From assembly GCA_030040755.1 (NCBI GenBank), contig JASHTC010000146.1:1-13249 (forward strand): a DNA stretch of 13,249 bases. Reading direction: 5' to 3'. Of the stretch, positions 6,636 through 13,249 are shown one piece after another. Source of the DNA: Thermoplasmata archaeon (GTDB lineage: Archaea > Thermoplasmatota > Thermoplasmata > Lutacidiplasmatales > UBA184). The translations under genes were made by a program, and so were the position numbers. The first letter of the stretch is position 1; each line of letters begins with the position of its first letter. The notes under the pieces are model-generated. The model made no database searches. It saw only the letters and a list, made by a program, of their open reading frames with translations, and had not been told where the DNA came from.

Positions 6636-7262
6636 ATGGCGGACGGTGGCACTCCCCCTCCCGAATCCCCGGGGCCGACCACGCCGCTCGCGGCCCGTCG
6701 CTCCCGTTGGATGGGCATGCAGTACGCCGACATCACCAAGCTGCGCGAGATGGCCGCCCGGCACGACCGGGCCGCGGCGCGCGCCCAGCAGCGGGTCGCC
6801 CGTCTCAACACCCGGATCGAGAAGCTCCGGCACCAGGCGACCCTCCTCCGGGAGAAGAGTCAGAAGGTGCTCGCGGAGATCCCCGACATCGAGCAGCAGA
6901 TGGCCCAGCACGACCGGGACATCAAGGCCTCCACCGGCGGCCGACCCGGCGTCGCGGTGACGAGCGACGTCACGAGCCTCCACTACCGGGTCCGCAAGCT
7001 CCAGCAGAAGGTAGTGGACAAGCAGCAGAAGGCGCGCCACCTCGAGCTCCGGGCGGCCCAGAAGACCCAGAAGACGGCCGAGCTCAAGGTCAAGGTCGAC
7101 CGGTACACGGAGTCCTCCCGCCTCGAGGAGCAGGAGGCGGCGGCGTTCCGGCAGCGGGCCGACCGCCTCCAGATGGTCACCGAGCAGGACGTGGCGTCGC
7201 ATCTCGCGGCGACCGCGGTGCCCCCGAAGAGCCCGCCCGACGCCGCGAGCCCCCCGCCATGA
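6636..7262 (+). CDS. Small coiled-coil protein of unknown function
   Basis: This 208-residue soluble protein has a Pro/Gly-rich N-terminal tail (about 1-20). Two long charged helical stretches follow (about 30-98 and 110-182), rich in Lys, Arg, Glu, Gln and regularly spaced Leu, Ile and Val, and typical of a coiled coil. They are broken near a GGRPGV turn (101-106), so the chain may fold back as a helical hairpin. The C-terminus is Pro/Ala-rich and disordered. There is no membrane segment, Cys or enzymatic motif. I do not recognise a family; superficial resemblance to SMC-like or prefoldin-like rods is expected for any coiled coil. ATG 6636 is supported by the TATA spacing; internal ATGs at residues 26 and 28 are less likely. 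Its stop overlaps the next start (ATGA at 7259-7262), suggesting linked function with the UPF0200 protein. Confidence 0.85.
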   Translation: MADGGTPPPESPGPTTPLAARRSRWMGMQYADITKLREMAARHDRAAARAQQRVARLNTRIEKLRHQATLLREKSQKVLAEIPDIEQQMAQHDRDIKASTGGRPGVAVTSDVTSLHYRVRKLQQKVVDKQQKARHLELRAAQKTQKTAELKVKVDRYTESSRLEEQEAAAFRQRADRLQMVTEQDVASHLAATAVPPKSPPDAASPPP

Positions 7263-7804
7263 AGCTGATCGTCACGGTCGGGATGCCGGGCTCCGGGAAG
7301 GACGAGCTGCTCGAGATCGCGCGCTCGATCGGCCTCGCCACGCTCAAGATGGGCGACCTCGTCCGGGACGAGACCCGGCGCCGGGGGCTCCCGCTCACGA
7401 GCGCGAACGTCGGCCGGGTCGCCTCCGAGGAGCGCGACAAGCACGGCGGCGGCGTCTGGGCCCAGCGGGCCCTGCCGAAGCTCACGGAGACCCGAATGCT
7501 CGTGGACGGCTGCCGCTCCGATACCGAGGTCACCGTCTTCCGGCACAACTTCGGCGACCTGTACGTCCTCGGGATCTTCGCCTCGCCCGAGACCCGGTAC
7601 GACCGAATGAGCGCCCGGGCCCGGAACGATGACGGCCCCGGACTCCAGGAGTTCTTCGACCGGGACCGTCGGGAGCTCAAGTGGGGGATTGGGAACGCCT
7701 TCGCCCTCGCGGACGGCATGCTGGTCAACGAGGGACCGCTCGAGCAGTTCCGCAAGAACGCCCGGACGGAGCTCGAACGAATCCTGGCACGCAAGGACGA
7801 CTAG
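7259..7804 (+). CDS. UPF0200-family P-loop nucleotide kinase-like protein
   Basis: The 181-residue protein closely follows the archaeal UPF0200 family, P-loop proteins related to dephospho-CoA and adenylate kinases whose substrate I do not know to be established. It starts MKLIVTVGMPGSGKDE; the P-loop (8-16) has Asp where a Walker A Ser or Thr usually stands, and from memory this family often lacks that hydroxyl. Further family marks are KMGDLVRDE (30-38), a DGCRS segment (83-87), FASPETRYDR (107-116), a DRDRRELKWGIG stretch (134-145) and ADGMLVNEG (151-159). The RDRREL region would correspond to a lid with basic residues near phosphate groups. The length is normal. Translation is coupled to the coiled-coil gene upstream. 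The convergent gene's stop lies 3 bp beyond this stop. Confidence 0.9.
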   Translation: MKLIVTVGMPGSGKDELLEIARSIGLATLKMGDLVRDETRRRGLPLTSANVGRVASEERDKHGGGVWAQRALPKLTETRMLVDGCRSDTEVTVFRHNFGDLYVLGIFASPETRYDRMSARARNDDGPGLQEFFDRDRRELKWGIGNAFALADGMLVNEGPLEQFRKNARTELERILARKDD

Positions 7805-7807
7805 GTG

Positions 7808-8461
7808 CTATCCCGGCCCGAGCCGGTCCGGCGCGGGCGACTCGTAGAGCGCCCGCACGCGCTCGAACCGCTCCCGGTCCACGACCACCGTCACCCGCCC
7901 GATCGACGCGGCGAGGCGCCGGGCATCCTGCACCAGATGCCGGTCCCGGGCCGCCGCGAACTCCCGCGACCCCTTGCCCCCGGCGACGGTCCGGTCCCAG
8001 TCGAGGGCGTACTGGTCCGCGGTGGCGGAAGCGGGCGGGCTCCGGGAGGCCCGGCGCTCGCGCACCGTCCGACGCACGAGCTCGACGTACCCGATGTGGT
8101 CCGTGAACATCGCGGCGGTCCGGTCCTCGCTCGGGTCGAGGGGCTCGACCGGGACTCCGCGGGCGTGGCCCCAGCGAAGGACTTCGACGAACGCCGGGTT
8201 CGGGACACGGACCTCGCCGAACCGGACGAGGCCACGGACCTCGCTCCGCTCCGCGGTCGTGAGGGGGACCACCGGTTCCGCGGAGGCCAGCACGAAGTAC
8301 TCGACCAGCGAGCGAAGCTCGTCCGGCGAGGTCCCGAGGCCGATGGCCGCCGGCGGATGGGCCGCGAGCGCCTCCGCGAGCGGCCCGAGCTCGGAGGCGA
8401 GGCCCCGCACGGGGCCGAGCAACCAGACGTCTCCGCCGCCGGGGAGCCGGGCCGAGATCAC
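7808..8461 (-). CDS. Unrecognised 217-residue protein coupled to the HTH regulator
   Basis: The start is GTG at 8461-8459 and overlaps the TGA of the upstream regulator (8460-8458), a GTGA coupling that makes this the second gene of that operon. Third codon positions are GC-rich as in true genes. The predicted protein is soluble and mixed alpha/beta in appearance: a DVWLLGPVRG strand-turn near the N-terminus, an IGLGTSPDELRSL segment, a basic middle (RRTVRERRASRS) and a C-terminal part with RDRHLVQDARRLA, then a VTVVVDRERFERV strand-helix. The overall pattern faintly recalls TraB/GumN-type proteins, where an ER-R helix precedes a strand ending in G-GH. Here that histidine end is DRERF and the N-terminal G-xH is GPVRG, so catalytic residues would be missing. 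I treat it as unknown. Confidence 0.75.
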   Translation of the reverse strand: MISARLPGGGDVWLLGPVRGLASELGPLAEALAAHPPAAIGLGTSPDELRSLVEYFVLASAEPVVPLTTAERSEVRGLVRFGEVRVPNPAFVEVLRWGHARGVPVEPLDPSEDRTAAMFTDHIGYVELVRRTVRERRASRSPPASATADQYALDWDRTVAGGKGSREFAAARDRHLVQDARRLAASIGRVTVVVDRERFERVRALYESPAPDRLGPG

Positions 8462-9459
8462 GAGCCTTCGCGCTCCGACAGCTCTTCGAGCAGCGCGTCC
8501 GGGTCCCGCTGTCGGCGCAGCTCTCGGACGTTGAGGATCGGCAGGCCGCCGATCGAGGTGCGATGGATCGTCTCGGCGACCACGAACATCGCGTGGCCCT
8601 CGGCGACATGGGCGAGCCCGCGCAGGATCTCGGCCCGGTGCTGGGCCGTCCGCAGGCTCCCGACGCCCGTCAGGAGGATCTCGGGAGCGCGTGCGAACGC
8701 GTCGAACGGGGCCCGCACGGTCACGGTGACTTCGAGCCCGAGGCCGTCCAGCTGGTCGAGCACCCCGTCCCGCAACGGGTCGCCGGTCCGGGGGCGCGGG
8801 TGGTCGGGGGAGGGGCGGGGCGCAGCCCCCGTCCCGGCCCCGTCGGACCGGGCGGCGGGCGGCCCGGCGGCGGACCGCGGTCCGTCGAACAGTCCGATCG
8901 GGGAGATGATCGGCTGCCCGAGGAACGCCTCGATCCGCTCGACGATGTCGATCTCGGCCCCGGCGCCCTCCTCGTAGAGCTGAATGGCCCGGCGCGAGAC
9001 GCCGGCGACCGACGCCAGCGCCCCCAACGACAGGCCGCGCGCGTCCCGCAGGGCGCGGAGGCGGTCCCCAGCGACCCGGGCGAAGATGCCGCCCGGGCTA
9101 GCGTACAGGAACGGCGGGAGCCCCTTCTCGAGGTACTCGCCGAGCGTCTCCTCCGTCACGATCGGGACGCCGTAGCGGGTGTAGACGACGCCGGCATCGA
9201 GCTCCGCGGCACCGGACGACTCCCCCACGATCAGCACCGTGGCTGGGAACAGGCGCCCCAGCTCGAGGAGGCGGGCCGCCTCGTCGGCGCCGAGCGCGTC
9301 GATGTTCTTGAGCACCTTGACGAGGAACAGGGTCGCGTCCCGCCGGCCCGCCAGGTCGAAGCTCGACGGACGGACGCCGTGCGTGTCCGCGACGTAGAAG
9401 CCGGCCCGCTCCAGCATCTCCCGGATCCGGTCGATCCGGCGTTCCCGCAACCGGGGCAT
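8458..9459 (-). CDS. Archaeal HTH-type transcriptional regulator (MTH967/MF_00584 type)
   Basis: This 333-residue protein matches the archaeal 'putative HTH-type transcriptional regulatory protein' family, near-universal in Euryarchaeota and with no known target that I can name. The N-terminal domain (about 1-128) carries RPSSFDLAGRR (30-40), VKVLKNIDAL (47-56), LIVGE (76-80), VYTRYGVP (92-99) and GLPPFLYASPGG (113-124). A Cro/C1-type helix-turn-helix follows (about 131-183), with LRDARGLSLGALA, VAGVSRRAIQLYE and an IVERIEAFL helix. Residues about 192-228 are a Pro/Gly/Ala-rich linker that seems long. The C-terminal domain (about 229-333) includes ILLTGVG and HVAEGHAMFVV. The SFDL...VKVLKNID arrangement resembles a nuclease-like fold, but no cleavage activity should be assumed. 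ATG 9459 is the only sensible start; no ATG, GTG or TTG lies just upstream. It leads a two-gene operon and probably regulates itself (see the inverted repeat at its promoter). Confidence 0.9.
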   Translation of the reverse strand: MPRLRERRIDRIREMLERAGFYVADTHGVRPSSFDLAGRRDATLFLVKVLKNIDALGADEAARLLELGRLFPATVLIVGESSGAAELDAGVVYTRYGVPIVTEETLGEYLEKGLPPFLYASPGGIFARVAGDRLRALRDARGLSLGALASVAGVSRRAIQLYEEGAGAEIDIVERIEAFLGQPIISPIGLFDGPRSAAGPPAARSDGAGTGAAPRPSPDHPRPRTGDPLRDGVLDQLDGLGLEVTVTVRAPFDAFARAPEILLTGVGSLRTAQHRAEILRGLAHVAEGHAMFVVAETIHRTSIGGLPILNVRELRRQRDPDALLEELSEREGS

Positions 9460-9476
9460 CGCGCTTCCCCGATGGA

Positions 9477-9495
9477 ATACGACTATCGCTCGTAT
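9477..9495. promoter_or_regulatory. Candidate operator: ATACGA-N7-TCGTAT at the regulator's promoter
   Basis: ATACGA (9477-9482) and TCGTAT (9490-9495) are perfect inverted 6-mers separated by CTATCGC. The 19-bp site overlaps the regulator's TATA box (9493-9499) and covers the bases toward its start. This is the size and symmetry expected for a Cro/C1-type dimer. Autoregulation is inferred. Confidence 0.45.
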
Positions 9496-9499
9496 AAAA
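9493..9499 (-). promoter_or_regulatory. TATA box of the HTH regulator operon
   Basis: It reads TTTTATA on the minus strand, centred about 37 bp upstream of ATG 9459, so a leader of roughly 10 nt is expected. On the plus strand the same bases read TATAAAA and could also serve the divergent phosphoesterase with a longer leader. Confidence 0.6.
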
Positions 9500-9567
9500 C
9501 AACCGTTGGTAGACTCTCTCGAGCCGGTTCTGGGCGATGAAGGGAACCCTCTTGCGGGACGGTCGTC

Positions 9568-9572
9568 TATAG
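9568..9572 (+). promoter_or_regulatory. TATA-like box of the metallophosphoesterase gene
   Basis: GTCTATAGCC is centred about 29 bp upstream of GTG 9599. That matches the leaderless spacing of other genes in the window and argues against the GTG at 9578 as the start. Confidence 0.45.
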
Positions 9573-9598
9573 CCGCCGTGCCCTCGCGGTTGCGCCCG

Positions 9599-10399
9599 GT
9601 GACCGGGACCCCGACGCTGGTGCTCGAGCCCGAGGACGCCGGCCCCCGCACCCTCCTCCTCGCGGACCTCCATCTCGGACTCGGGGCGAGCCGCGAGCGC
9701 CCGGGGGGACCGCCGGAGGCGGACGCCCGGCAGTTGGCTGAAAGCCTCCGCGTCACCGCCGAGGCCGTCGCCGCCCGGCGCGTGCTGGTCGCGGGCGACG
9801 TCAAGCACCCGATCGTCGGGACCCCCGTCCCCTTGCGCCCCGTGGTGTTCGACTTCTTTGCGACCCTCCTTTCGGCCGGCCTGGAGGTGGAGGTCGTGCT
9901 CGGGAACCACGATGTCGGGCTGGTGCGGCACCTCCCTCGGGAGGTCACGGTCCATCCCGCGAGCGGGGCCGTCCTGGACGGGGTGGGGGTCTTCCACGGC
10001 CACACCTGGCCATCCGAGGCGGTCCTCCGTGCGCCCACGCTCGTGGTCGGCCATCTGCACCCGGGCTTCCGGCTCGCCCCGAGCCCGGACGACCCGGTCG
10101 GCAAGCGCCGGTGCTGGGTCCGCCTCGAGCTCCCTCCGCCGAGTCCCCCCCGGACCCGGCACCGACCGCGCCATCTCATCCGAGCGCGCGAGGTGATCGT
10201 GCTCCCCGCCTACAACCCGCTCGCCGGAACCGAGGCCCTGAACCGCCAGCGTCCGGCGCGGGGGCGTACCTTCCTCTACCGCCGGTTCCTCTCCCAGGGG
10301 ACTCCTCGCGCCTACCTGCTCGACGGCACCGACCTGGGAACGCTCACGGCGTCGGAGCCCCGCGGACGAGCAGGGCCCGCAGGCTCGCCGCATCCGTGA
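9599..10399 (+). CDS. SbcD-like archaeal metallophosphoesterase
   Basis: This 266-residue protein belongs to the calcineurin-like phosphoesterases, in the archaeal SbcD-related group (TIGR00024-like). The metal-binding motifs appear in order: ADLHLG (22-27, D23 and H25), GDVKH (66-70), GNHD (102-105), a GH within VFHGHTWP (131-138) and GHLHPG (151-156). The C-terminal VIVLPAYNPLAG segment is also typical of this group. The substrate is not established for the group; a phosphodiester or nucleotide is likely. The start is uncertain. GTG 9599 is preferred because of the CTATAG box 29 bp upstream and the short distance to the first motif. GTG 9578 and TTG 9506 are in frame and possible. The last 56 bp overlap the 3' end of the convergent DUF255 gene. 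It is divergent from the HTH regulator and so may share its control. Confidence 0.88.
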   Translation: MTGTPTLVLEPEDAGPRTLLLADLHLGLGASRERPGGPPEADARQLAESLRVTAEAVAARRVLVAGDVKHPIVGTPVPLRPVVFDFFATLLSAGLEVEVVLGNHDVGLVRHLPREVTVHPASGAVLDGVGVFHGHTWPSEAVLRAPTLVVGHLHPGFRLAPSPDDPVGKRRCWVRLELPPPSPPRTRHRPRHLIRAREVIVLPAYNPLAGTEALNRQRPARGRTFLYRRFLSQGTPRAYLLDGTDLGTLTASEPRGRAGPAGSPHP

Positions 10400-12443
10400 C
10401 CGGCGGGGCGCACCGGTCCCCGAAGCAGACGAGGGCCCGCGCTGTCGCCGGGGTCGACGAGGCAGCGGCCTCGTCCGGGAGGGAGAACGGGGGCGGCGGC
10501 CGCTCCGCGAACACCGCACAGAGCGGTACCCAGGTCGTCCGGGCCACCCGGAGGAGGGAGTGGGCGGCGGGGCCGCTCCCCTCCACCACCACGGTGACCG
10601 GCTCGGTGGCCAGCCATCCCGCGGCGAGGGCCGCCCCGGACGCGAACAACCCACTCTGCGCCACCCGGGAGCCGATGGGCGCGAGCAGCGCGGCGGCTTT
10701 GTCCCGCCAGCTCTCGTCATGGACCAGGCCGCTCAACCGCAGGAAGGCGAGGGCCGCGCCGGAGTTCGCCGAGAGGTGCGGGCTGTCCTCCAGCGGGTAG
10801 CTCGGCTCGCTCAGCCCTCCGACCGAGGGTCCGTCGTAGAAGCGCGGGGAGAGGTCGCGCAGCAAGCCGTCCTCGCCCCGGTACTCCCGGTCGACGAGGC
10901 TCAGGAGCCGGGTCGCCGGACCGAGGTAGCGGGGGTCGGAGCGGGCGACCGCGAGCTCGAGGAGTCCGGCCGCCAGCGCCACCTGGTCCTCGAGGTGCCC
11001 CCGGCCGACGCCCTCTCCGCCCTCGATGCGGTGGGCCACGCCCGTCTCTTCGGAGTACGCTTGGGAGAGGAAGCGGTCCGCGGCCCGTTGCGCGTCCGCG
11101 ACGATCGTCGGGTCATCCAGCACGAGCCCCGCGCGCGCGAACGCCCCGATGAACCCCCCGTTGATGTCGGCGTACAGCGCCCGGTCGACCGCCGGGGCCG
11201 GCCGGCGGCCCCGGGCCGCCTGGAGCTGCTCCACGACGTGGGCCAGCACCGGCGCCGGGCGCCCGGCGAACGGGAGCCCCTCCGCCGCCTCCCGGGGGGG
11301 GAGCATGCGGAACAGGACGTTCCGGTCGGGGTCGTGCGGCATCCGACCGTCGGTCCCGACCCCGAAGAATCGGGAGGCGAATCGGTACTCCTCGGCCGGA
11401 AGGACCTGCTTCAGCTCGGCCCGAGTCCACGTGAAGTACCCGCCGTCGTCACCGGGGGCGTTGTCGGCATCCTGGCTCGACCCGAACCCGCCGGCAGGAT
11501 CGCCCAACACCGCGCGGACCCAGCCGACCGTGCCACGGATCACGTCGTCGAACCGGGGGTCCCCGAACCGCTGGGCCCCCTCGGTGTAGACCGCCAGCAA
11601 CGCGGCGTTGTCCGCGCCCATCTTCTCGAAGTGCGGTACGTGCCAGCCCTCGTCGACCGAGTAGCGGTGGAACCCCCCGCCGACCTGGTCGTACATCCCG
11701 CCGTCCGCCATGCGCACGAGCGTCTCCCGCGCCCGCTCGTCGCTCAGCGCCCGGCGGTGGGCGCGGGCGTCCCAGAGGAGGAGCGAGACGGCGGTCGGGT
11801 GCGGAAACTTCGGCGCGGTCCCGAACCCCCCATGGGCCGGGTCGTAGCTCGAGTGGACGTCGGCGAGCACGGCCGCGAGCAACGCGTGCGCTTCGCGGCT
11901 GCCGCCGGTCCGGGCCGAACGCATCCGCTCGAGCGCCGCCTGCACGGCTTGCGCGTTCTCCCGGATCCGCTCCGGTTCCTCCTTCCATAGCCGCGCGACC
12001 TCCTGGAGCACGCGCCGGAACCCGGGCCGCCCGTGGCCATCCGTCGGGGGGAAGTACGTTCCTCCGAGGAAGACCTCCCCCTGGGAGGTGAGGAACGCGG
12101 TGAGCGGCCAGCCCCCCTCGCCGGTGAGCGCACCGACCTGACGCTGGTACCGTCGGTCGACCTCGGGGTTCTCGTCCCGGTCCACCTTCACCGCCACGAA
12201 GCTCTGCCCCAGGAGGTGGGCGACCTCGGCATCGGCGTACGTCCCCTCGTCCATCACGTGGCACCAGTGGCACCACGAGGCGCCGACGTCGAGGAGGATC
12301 GGACGCCCGGTCCGTCGCGCCAGCTCGAACGGTTCCGGCCCCCAGGGGAACCAGTCGATCGGCTGCTCGGCGGCCGAACGGAGGTACGTCGAGGACGACG
12401 CGGCCAACCGGTTCCCCTTCGCGGCGACCGGTCCCTCCGCCAT
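10344..12443 (-). CDS. DUF255/YyaL-type thioredoxin-domain protein (SPATA20 family)
   Basis: The 699-residue protein matches the conserved DUF255 family (bacterial YyaL, animal SPATA20). The N-terminal third is a thioredoxin-like domain. It opens with NRLAASSSTYL (11-21) and PIDWFPWG (28-35), then carries the redox-type C58-H-W-C61 motif in SWCHWCHVM and the VKVDRDENPEVD and GGWPLTAFLT segments. The remainder (about 200-690) contains repeated segments such as GG-YDQVGGGFHRYSVD, HFEKMGADNAALL and FGSSQDADNA, typical of an (alpha/alpha)6-barrel related to sugar-epimerase or glycosidase folds. Length and domain order are normal, so it looks intact. The cellular role of the family is not settled, and neighbours give no clue. 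ATG 12443 is used; a weak GTAAGAG element lies about 26 bp upstream. Its 3' end overlaps the phosphoesterase gene by 56 bp. Confidence 0.93.
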   Translation of the reverse strand: MAEGPVAAKGNRLAASSSTYLRSAAEQPIDWFPWGPEPFELARRTGRPILLDVGASWCHWCHVMDEGTYADAEVAHLLGQSFVAVKVDRDENPEVDRRYQRQVGALTGEGGWPLTAFLTSQGEVFLGGTYFPPTDGHGRPGFRRVLQEVARLWKEEPERIRENAQAVQAALERMRSARTGGSREAHALLAAVLADVHSSYDPAHGGFGTAPKFPHPTAVSLLLWDARAHRRALSDERARETLVRMADGGMYDQVGGGFHRYSVDEGWHVPHFEKMGADNAALLAVYTEGAQRFGDPRFDDVIRGTVGWVRAVLGDPAGGFGSSQDADNAPGDDGGYFTWTRAELKQVLPAEEYRFASRFFGVGTDGRMPHDPDRNVLFRMLPPREAAEGLPFAGRPAPVLAHVVEQLQAARGRRPAPAVDRALYADINGGFIGAFARAGLVLDDPTIVADAQRAADRFLSQAYSEETGVAHRIEGGEGVGRGHLEDQVALAAGLLELAVARSDPRYLGPATRLLSLVDREYRGEDGLLRDLSPRFYDGPSVGGLSEPSYPLEDSPHLSANSGAALAFLRLSGLVHDESWRDKAAALLAPIGSRVAQSGLFASGAALAAGWLATEPVTVVVEGSGPAAHSLLRVARTTWVPLCAVFAERPPPPFSLPDEAAASSTPATARALVCFGDRCAPPVTDAASLRALLVRGAPTP

Positions 12444-12464
12444 GCCCGGTGTCGGGCCCGGGCC

Positions 12465-12471
12465 CTCTTAC
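12465..12471 (-). promoter_or_regulatory. Weak TATA-like element of the DUF255 gene
   Basis: The minus strand reads CCGTAAGAGG, centred about 26 bp before ATG 12443. It is a poor TATA match but is the only AT patch at the right distance. A 12-bp palindrome GGGCCCGGGCCC (12454-12465) sits between it and the start. Confidence 0.3.
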
Positions 12472-12554
12472 GGTTGTCGGGCGCGGGGGACCACGGCACG
12501 GCGGAAGCGTCGACGCGTAACCGGCTGACGAGGGCGTTACCGCCCCGGCGCTCG

Positions 12555-12561
12555 TTATAAA
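12555..12561 (+). promoter_or_regulatory. TATA box of the proteasome alpha gene
   Basis: TTATAAA is the strongest TATA match in the window. It lies 35 bp (centre to ATG 12593), implying a leader of about 8 nt. With the weak element at 12465-12471 it accounts for the 149-bp divergent region 12444-12592. Confidence 0.7.
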
Positions 12562-12592
12562 GGCCGCCCGAGTGCCCGGCCGGGACCTCGCC

Positions 12593-13249
12593 ATGGAGAT
12601 GCAACCGGGCCAGATGGCCTACGACCGGGCCATTACCGTATTCTCGCCCGACGGGCGGCTCTTCCAGGTGGAGTACGCGCGCGAGGCCGTCCGCCGCGGC
12701 GCGACGACCGCCGGCGTCGTCTACACCGGCGGGGTCGCTCTCATCGCGGACCGGCGGATCCCGAACCCCAAGCTCGCCGAGGCCGCGAGCCTCGAGAAGA
12801 TCCACCAGATCGACGAGAACATCGCCTGCGCCACCGCCGGACTGGTCGCGGACGCCCGCGTCCTGGTCGACTACGCCCGCCTGGCGGCCCAGGTCAATCG
12901 GGTCACCTATTCGGAGCCGATGTCGGTGGAACTGCTCGTCCGCCGAATCTGCGACTACAAGCAGCAGTACACCCAGTTCGGCGGGGTTCGTCCGTTCGGC
13001 ACGGCGCTCCTCGTCGGGGGCTACGACGACTCGGGGGTCCGCCTGTTCGAGACCGAGCCCTCGGGCTCCCTCACCAGCTTCAAGGCCGCCAGCACGGGCG
13101 GCAACAAGGGTCCCGTGATGGACCTCTTCGAGCAGAAGTACCGTCCGGGCCTCGACCGGGACTCGGCCATCCTGCTCGCGCTCGAGGGGCTCCGGGCGGG
13201 CCTGGACGAGGGCGGCAGCCTGGCCCAGGTCGAGGTCTGCACCGTCCAG
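12593..13249 (+). CDS. psmA: 20S proteasome alpha subunit (3' end outside window)
   Basis: The visible 219 residues form the outer-ring alpha subunit, which gates substrate entry to the proteolytic chamber. The N-terminal gate region QMAYDRAITVFSPDGRLFQ and the following VEYAREAV helix (residues 9-35 from ATG 12593) are almost identical to Thermoplasma acidophilum PsmA. The SLEKI lysine (K69 here), which in T. acidophilum (K66) receives the C-terminal HbYX motif of the regulatory ATPase, is conserved. TAGLVADARVLVDYAR and QQYTQFGGVRPFG are further family marks. By comparison only about 15-20 C-terminal residues are missing. ATG 12593 is the first start after the TATA box. ATG 12599 would give MQPGQ, matching the Thermoplasma start exactly, and is equally possible. 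In many archaea psmA leads the exosome-linked gene cluster, which would lie beyond the edge. Confidence 0.96.
   Translation, partial: MEMQPGQMAYDRAITVFSPDGRLFQVEYAREAVRRGATTAGVVYTGGVALIADRRIPNPKLAEAASLEKIHQIDENIACATAGLVADARVLVDYARLAAQVNRVTYSEPMSVELLVRRICDYKQQYTQFGGVRPFGTALLVGGYDDSGVRLFETEPSGSLTSFKAASTGGNKGPVMDLFEQKYRPGLDRDSAILLALEGLRAGLDEGGSLAQVEVCTVQ

Noticed and set aside
9460..10179. N-terminal extension of the HTH regulator frame
   Set aside because: It lies antisense to the metallophosphoesterase and across the promoter region. The family N-terminus begins at ATG 9459.
10560..11990. Long plus-strand open frame opposite the DUF255 gene (about 475 codons)
   Set aside because: Low-complexity Arg/Gly/Pro/Val-rich product with no family marks. 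The minus strand carries conserved DUF255 motifs.
12454..12465. GGGCCCGGGCCC palindrome before the DUF255 start
   Set aside because: A pure GC palindrome is easily produced by chance in this composition and has no partner site.
12515..12544. Near-direct repeat GCGTAACCGGC / GCGTTACCGCC between the DUF255 and psmA promoters
   Set aside because: Only 9 of 11 bases match, there is a single pair, and the composition is common here. Not enough to call a regulatory repeat.
1..13249. tRNA, rRNA, CRISPR array, insertion sequence, prophage or toxin-antitoxin genes
   Set aside because: No cloverleaf-like sequences, regularly spaced direct repeats, transposase motifs or terminal inverted repeats were seen. 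The genes are conserved chromosomal ones with uniform codon use.

Overview
The window is a gene-dense, strongly GC-rich stretch of an archaeal chromosome. Nearly every third codon position in the real genes is G or C. Archaeal signs are the archaeal-type glycyl-tRNA synthetase, a 20S proteasome alpha subunit, a UPF0200 nucleotide-kinase-like protein, the archaeal HTH regulator of the MTH967/MF_00584 type and an archaeal SbcD-like phosphoesterase. The N-terminus of the proteasome alpha subunit is nearly that of Thermoplasma acidophilum, which points to a high-GC member of Thermoplasmatota. That lineage call is an inference from memory, not a computed phylogeny.

Layout: (i) 1-1778 holds the 3' end of an unrecognised gene whose stop overlaps the start of glycyl-tRNA synthetase (ATGA). 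(ii) 1798-2361, minus strand, is an APS-kinase family gene, divergent from the phosphate uptake operon. (iii) 2548-6527 is a compact high-affinity phosphate transporter operon: PstS, a single-chain PstC-PstA permease fusion, and PstB. The 186-bp divergent promoter region upstream carries several overlapping inverted repeats. (iv) 6636-7804 is a two-gene unit of a small coiled-coil protein and a UPF0200 P-loop protein, joined by an ATGA overlap. (v) 7808-9459, minus strand, is an HTH regulator followed by an unrecognised 217-residue protein, joined by a GTGA overlap. (vi) 9599-10399 is an SbcD-like metallophosphoesterase, divergent from the regulator. (vii) 10344-12443, minus strand, is a DUF255/YyaL-type thioredoxin-domain protein converging on and overlapping the phosphoesterase. 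(viii) 12593 to the window end is the proteasome alpha subunit, cut by the window edge.

Promoter logic is unusually readable. Short AT-rich islands (TTAATATC, TATTT, TATAT, CTATAG, TTATAAA) sit mostly 26-29 bp upstream of first-in-operon start codons, the geometry expected for leaderless archaeal transcripts. Downstream genes in operons are joined by 4-bp overlaps or very short gaps. I found no tRNA, rRNA, CRISPR, insertion sequence or prophage signature. The stretches without genes are all under 200 bp. Most of the window is conserved housekeeping. The parts most worth a second look are the fused Pst permease with its substituted binding protein, the coiled-coil/UPF0200 pair, the regulator-linked unknown protein, and the palindromes at two divergent promoters.
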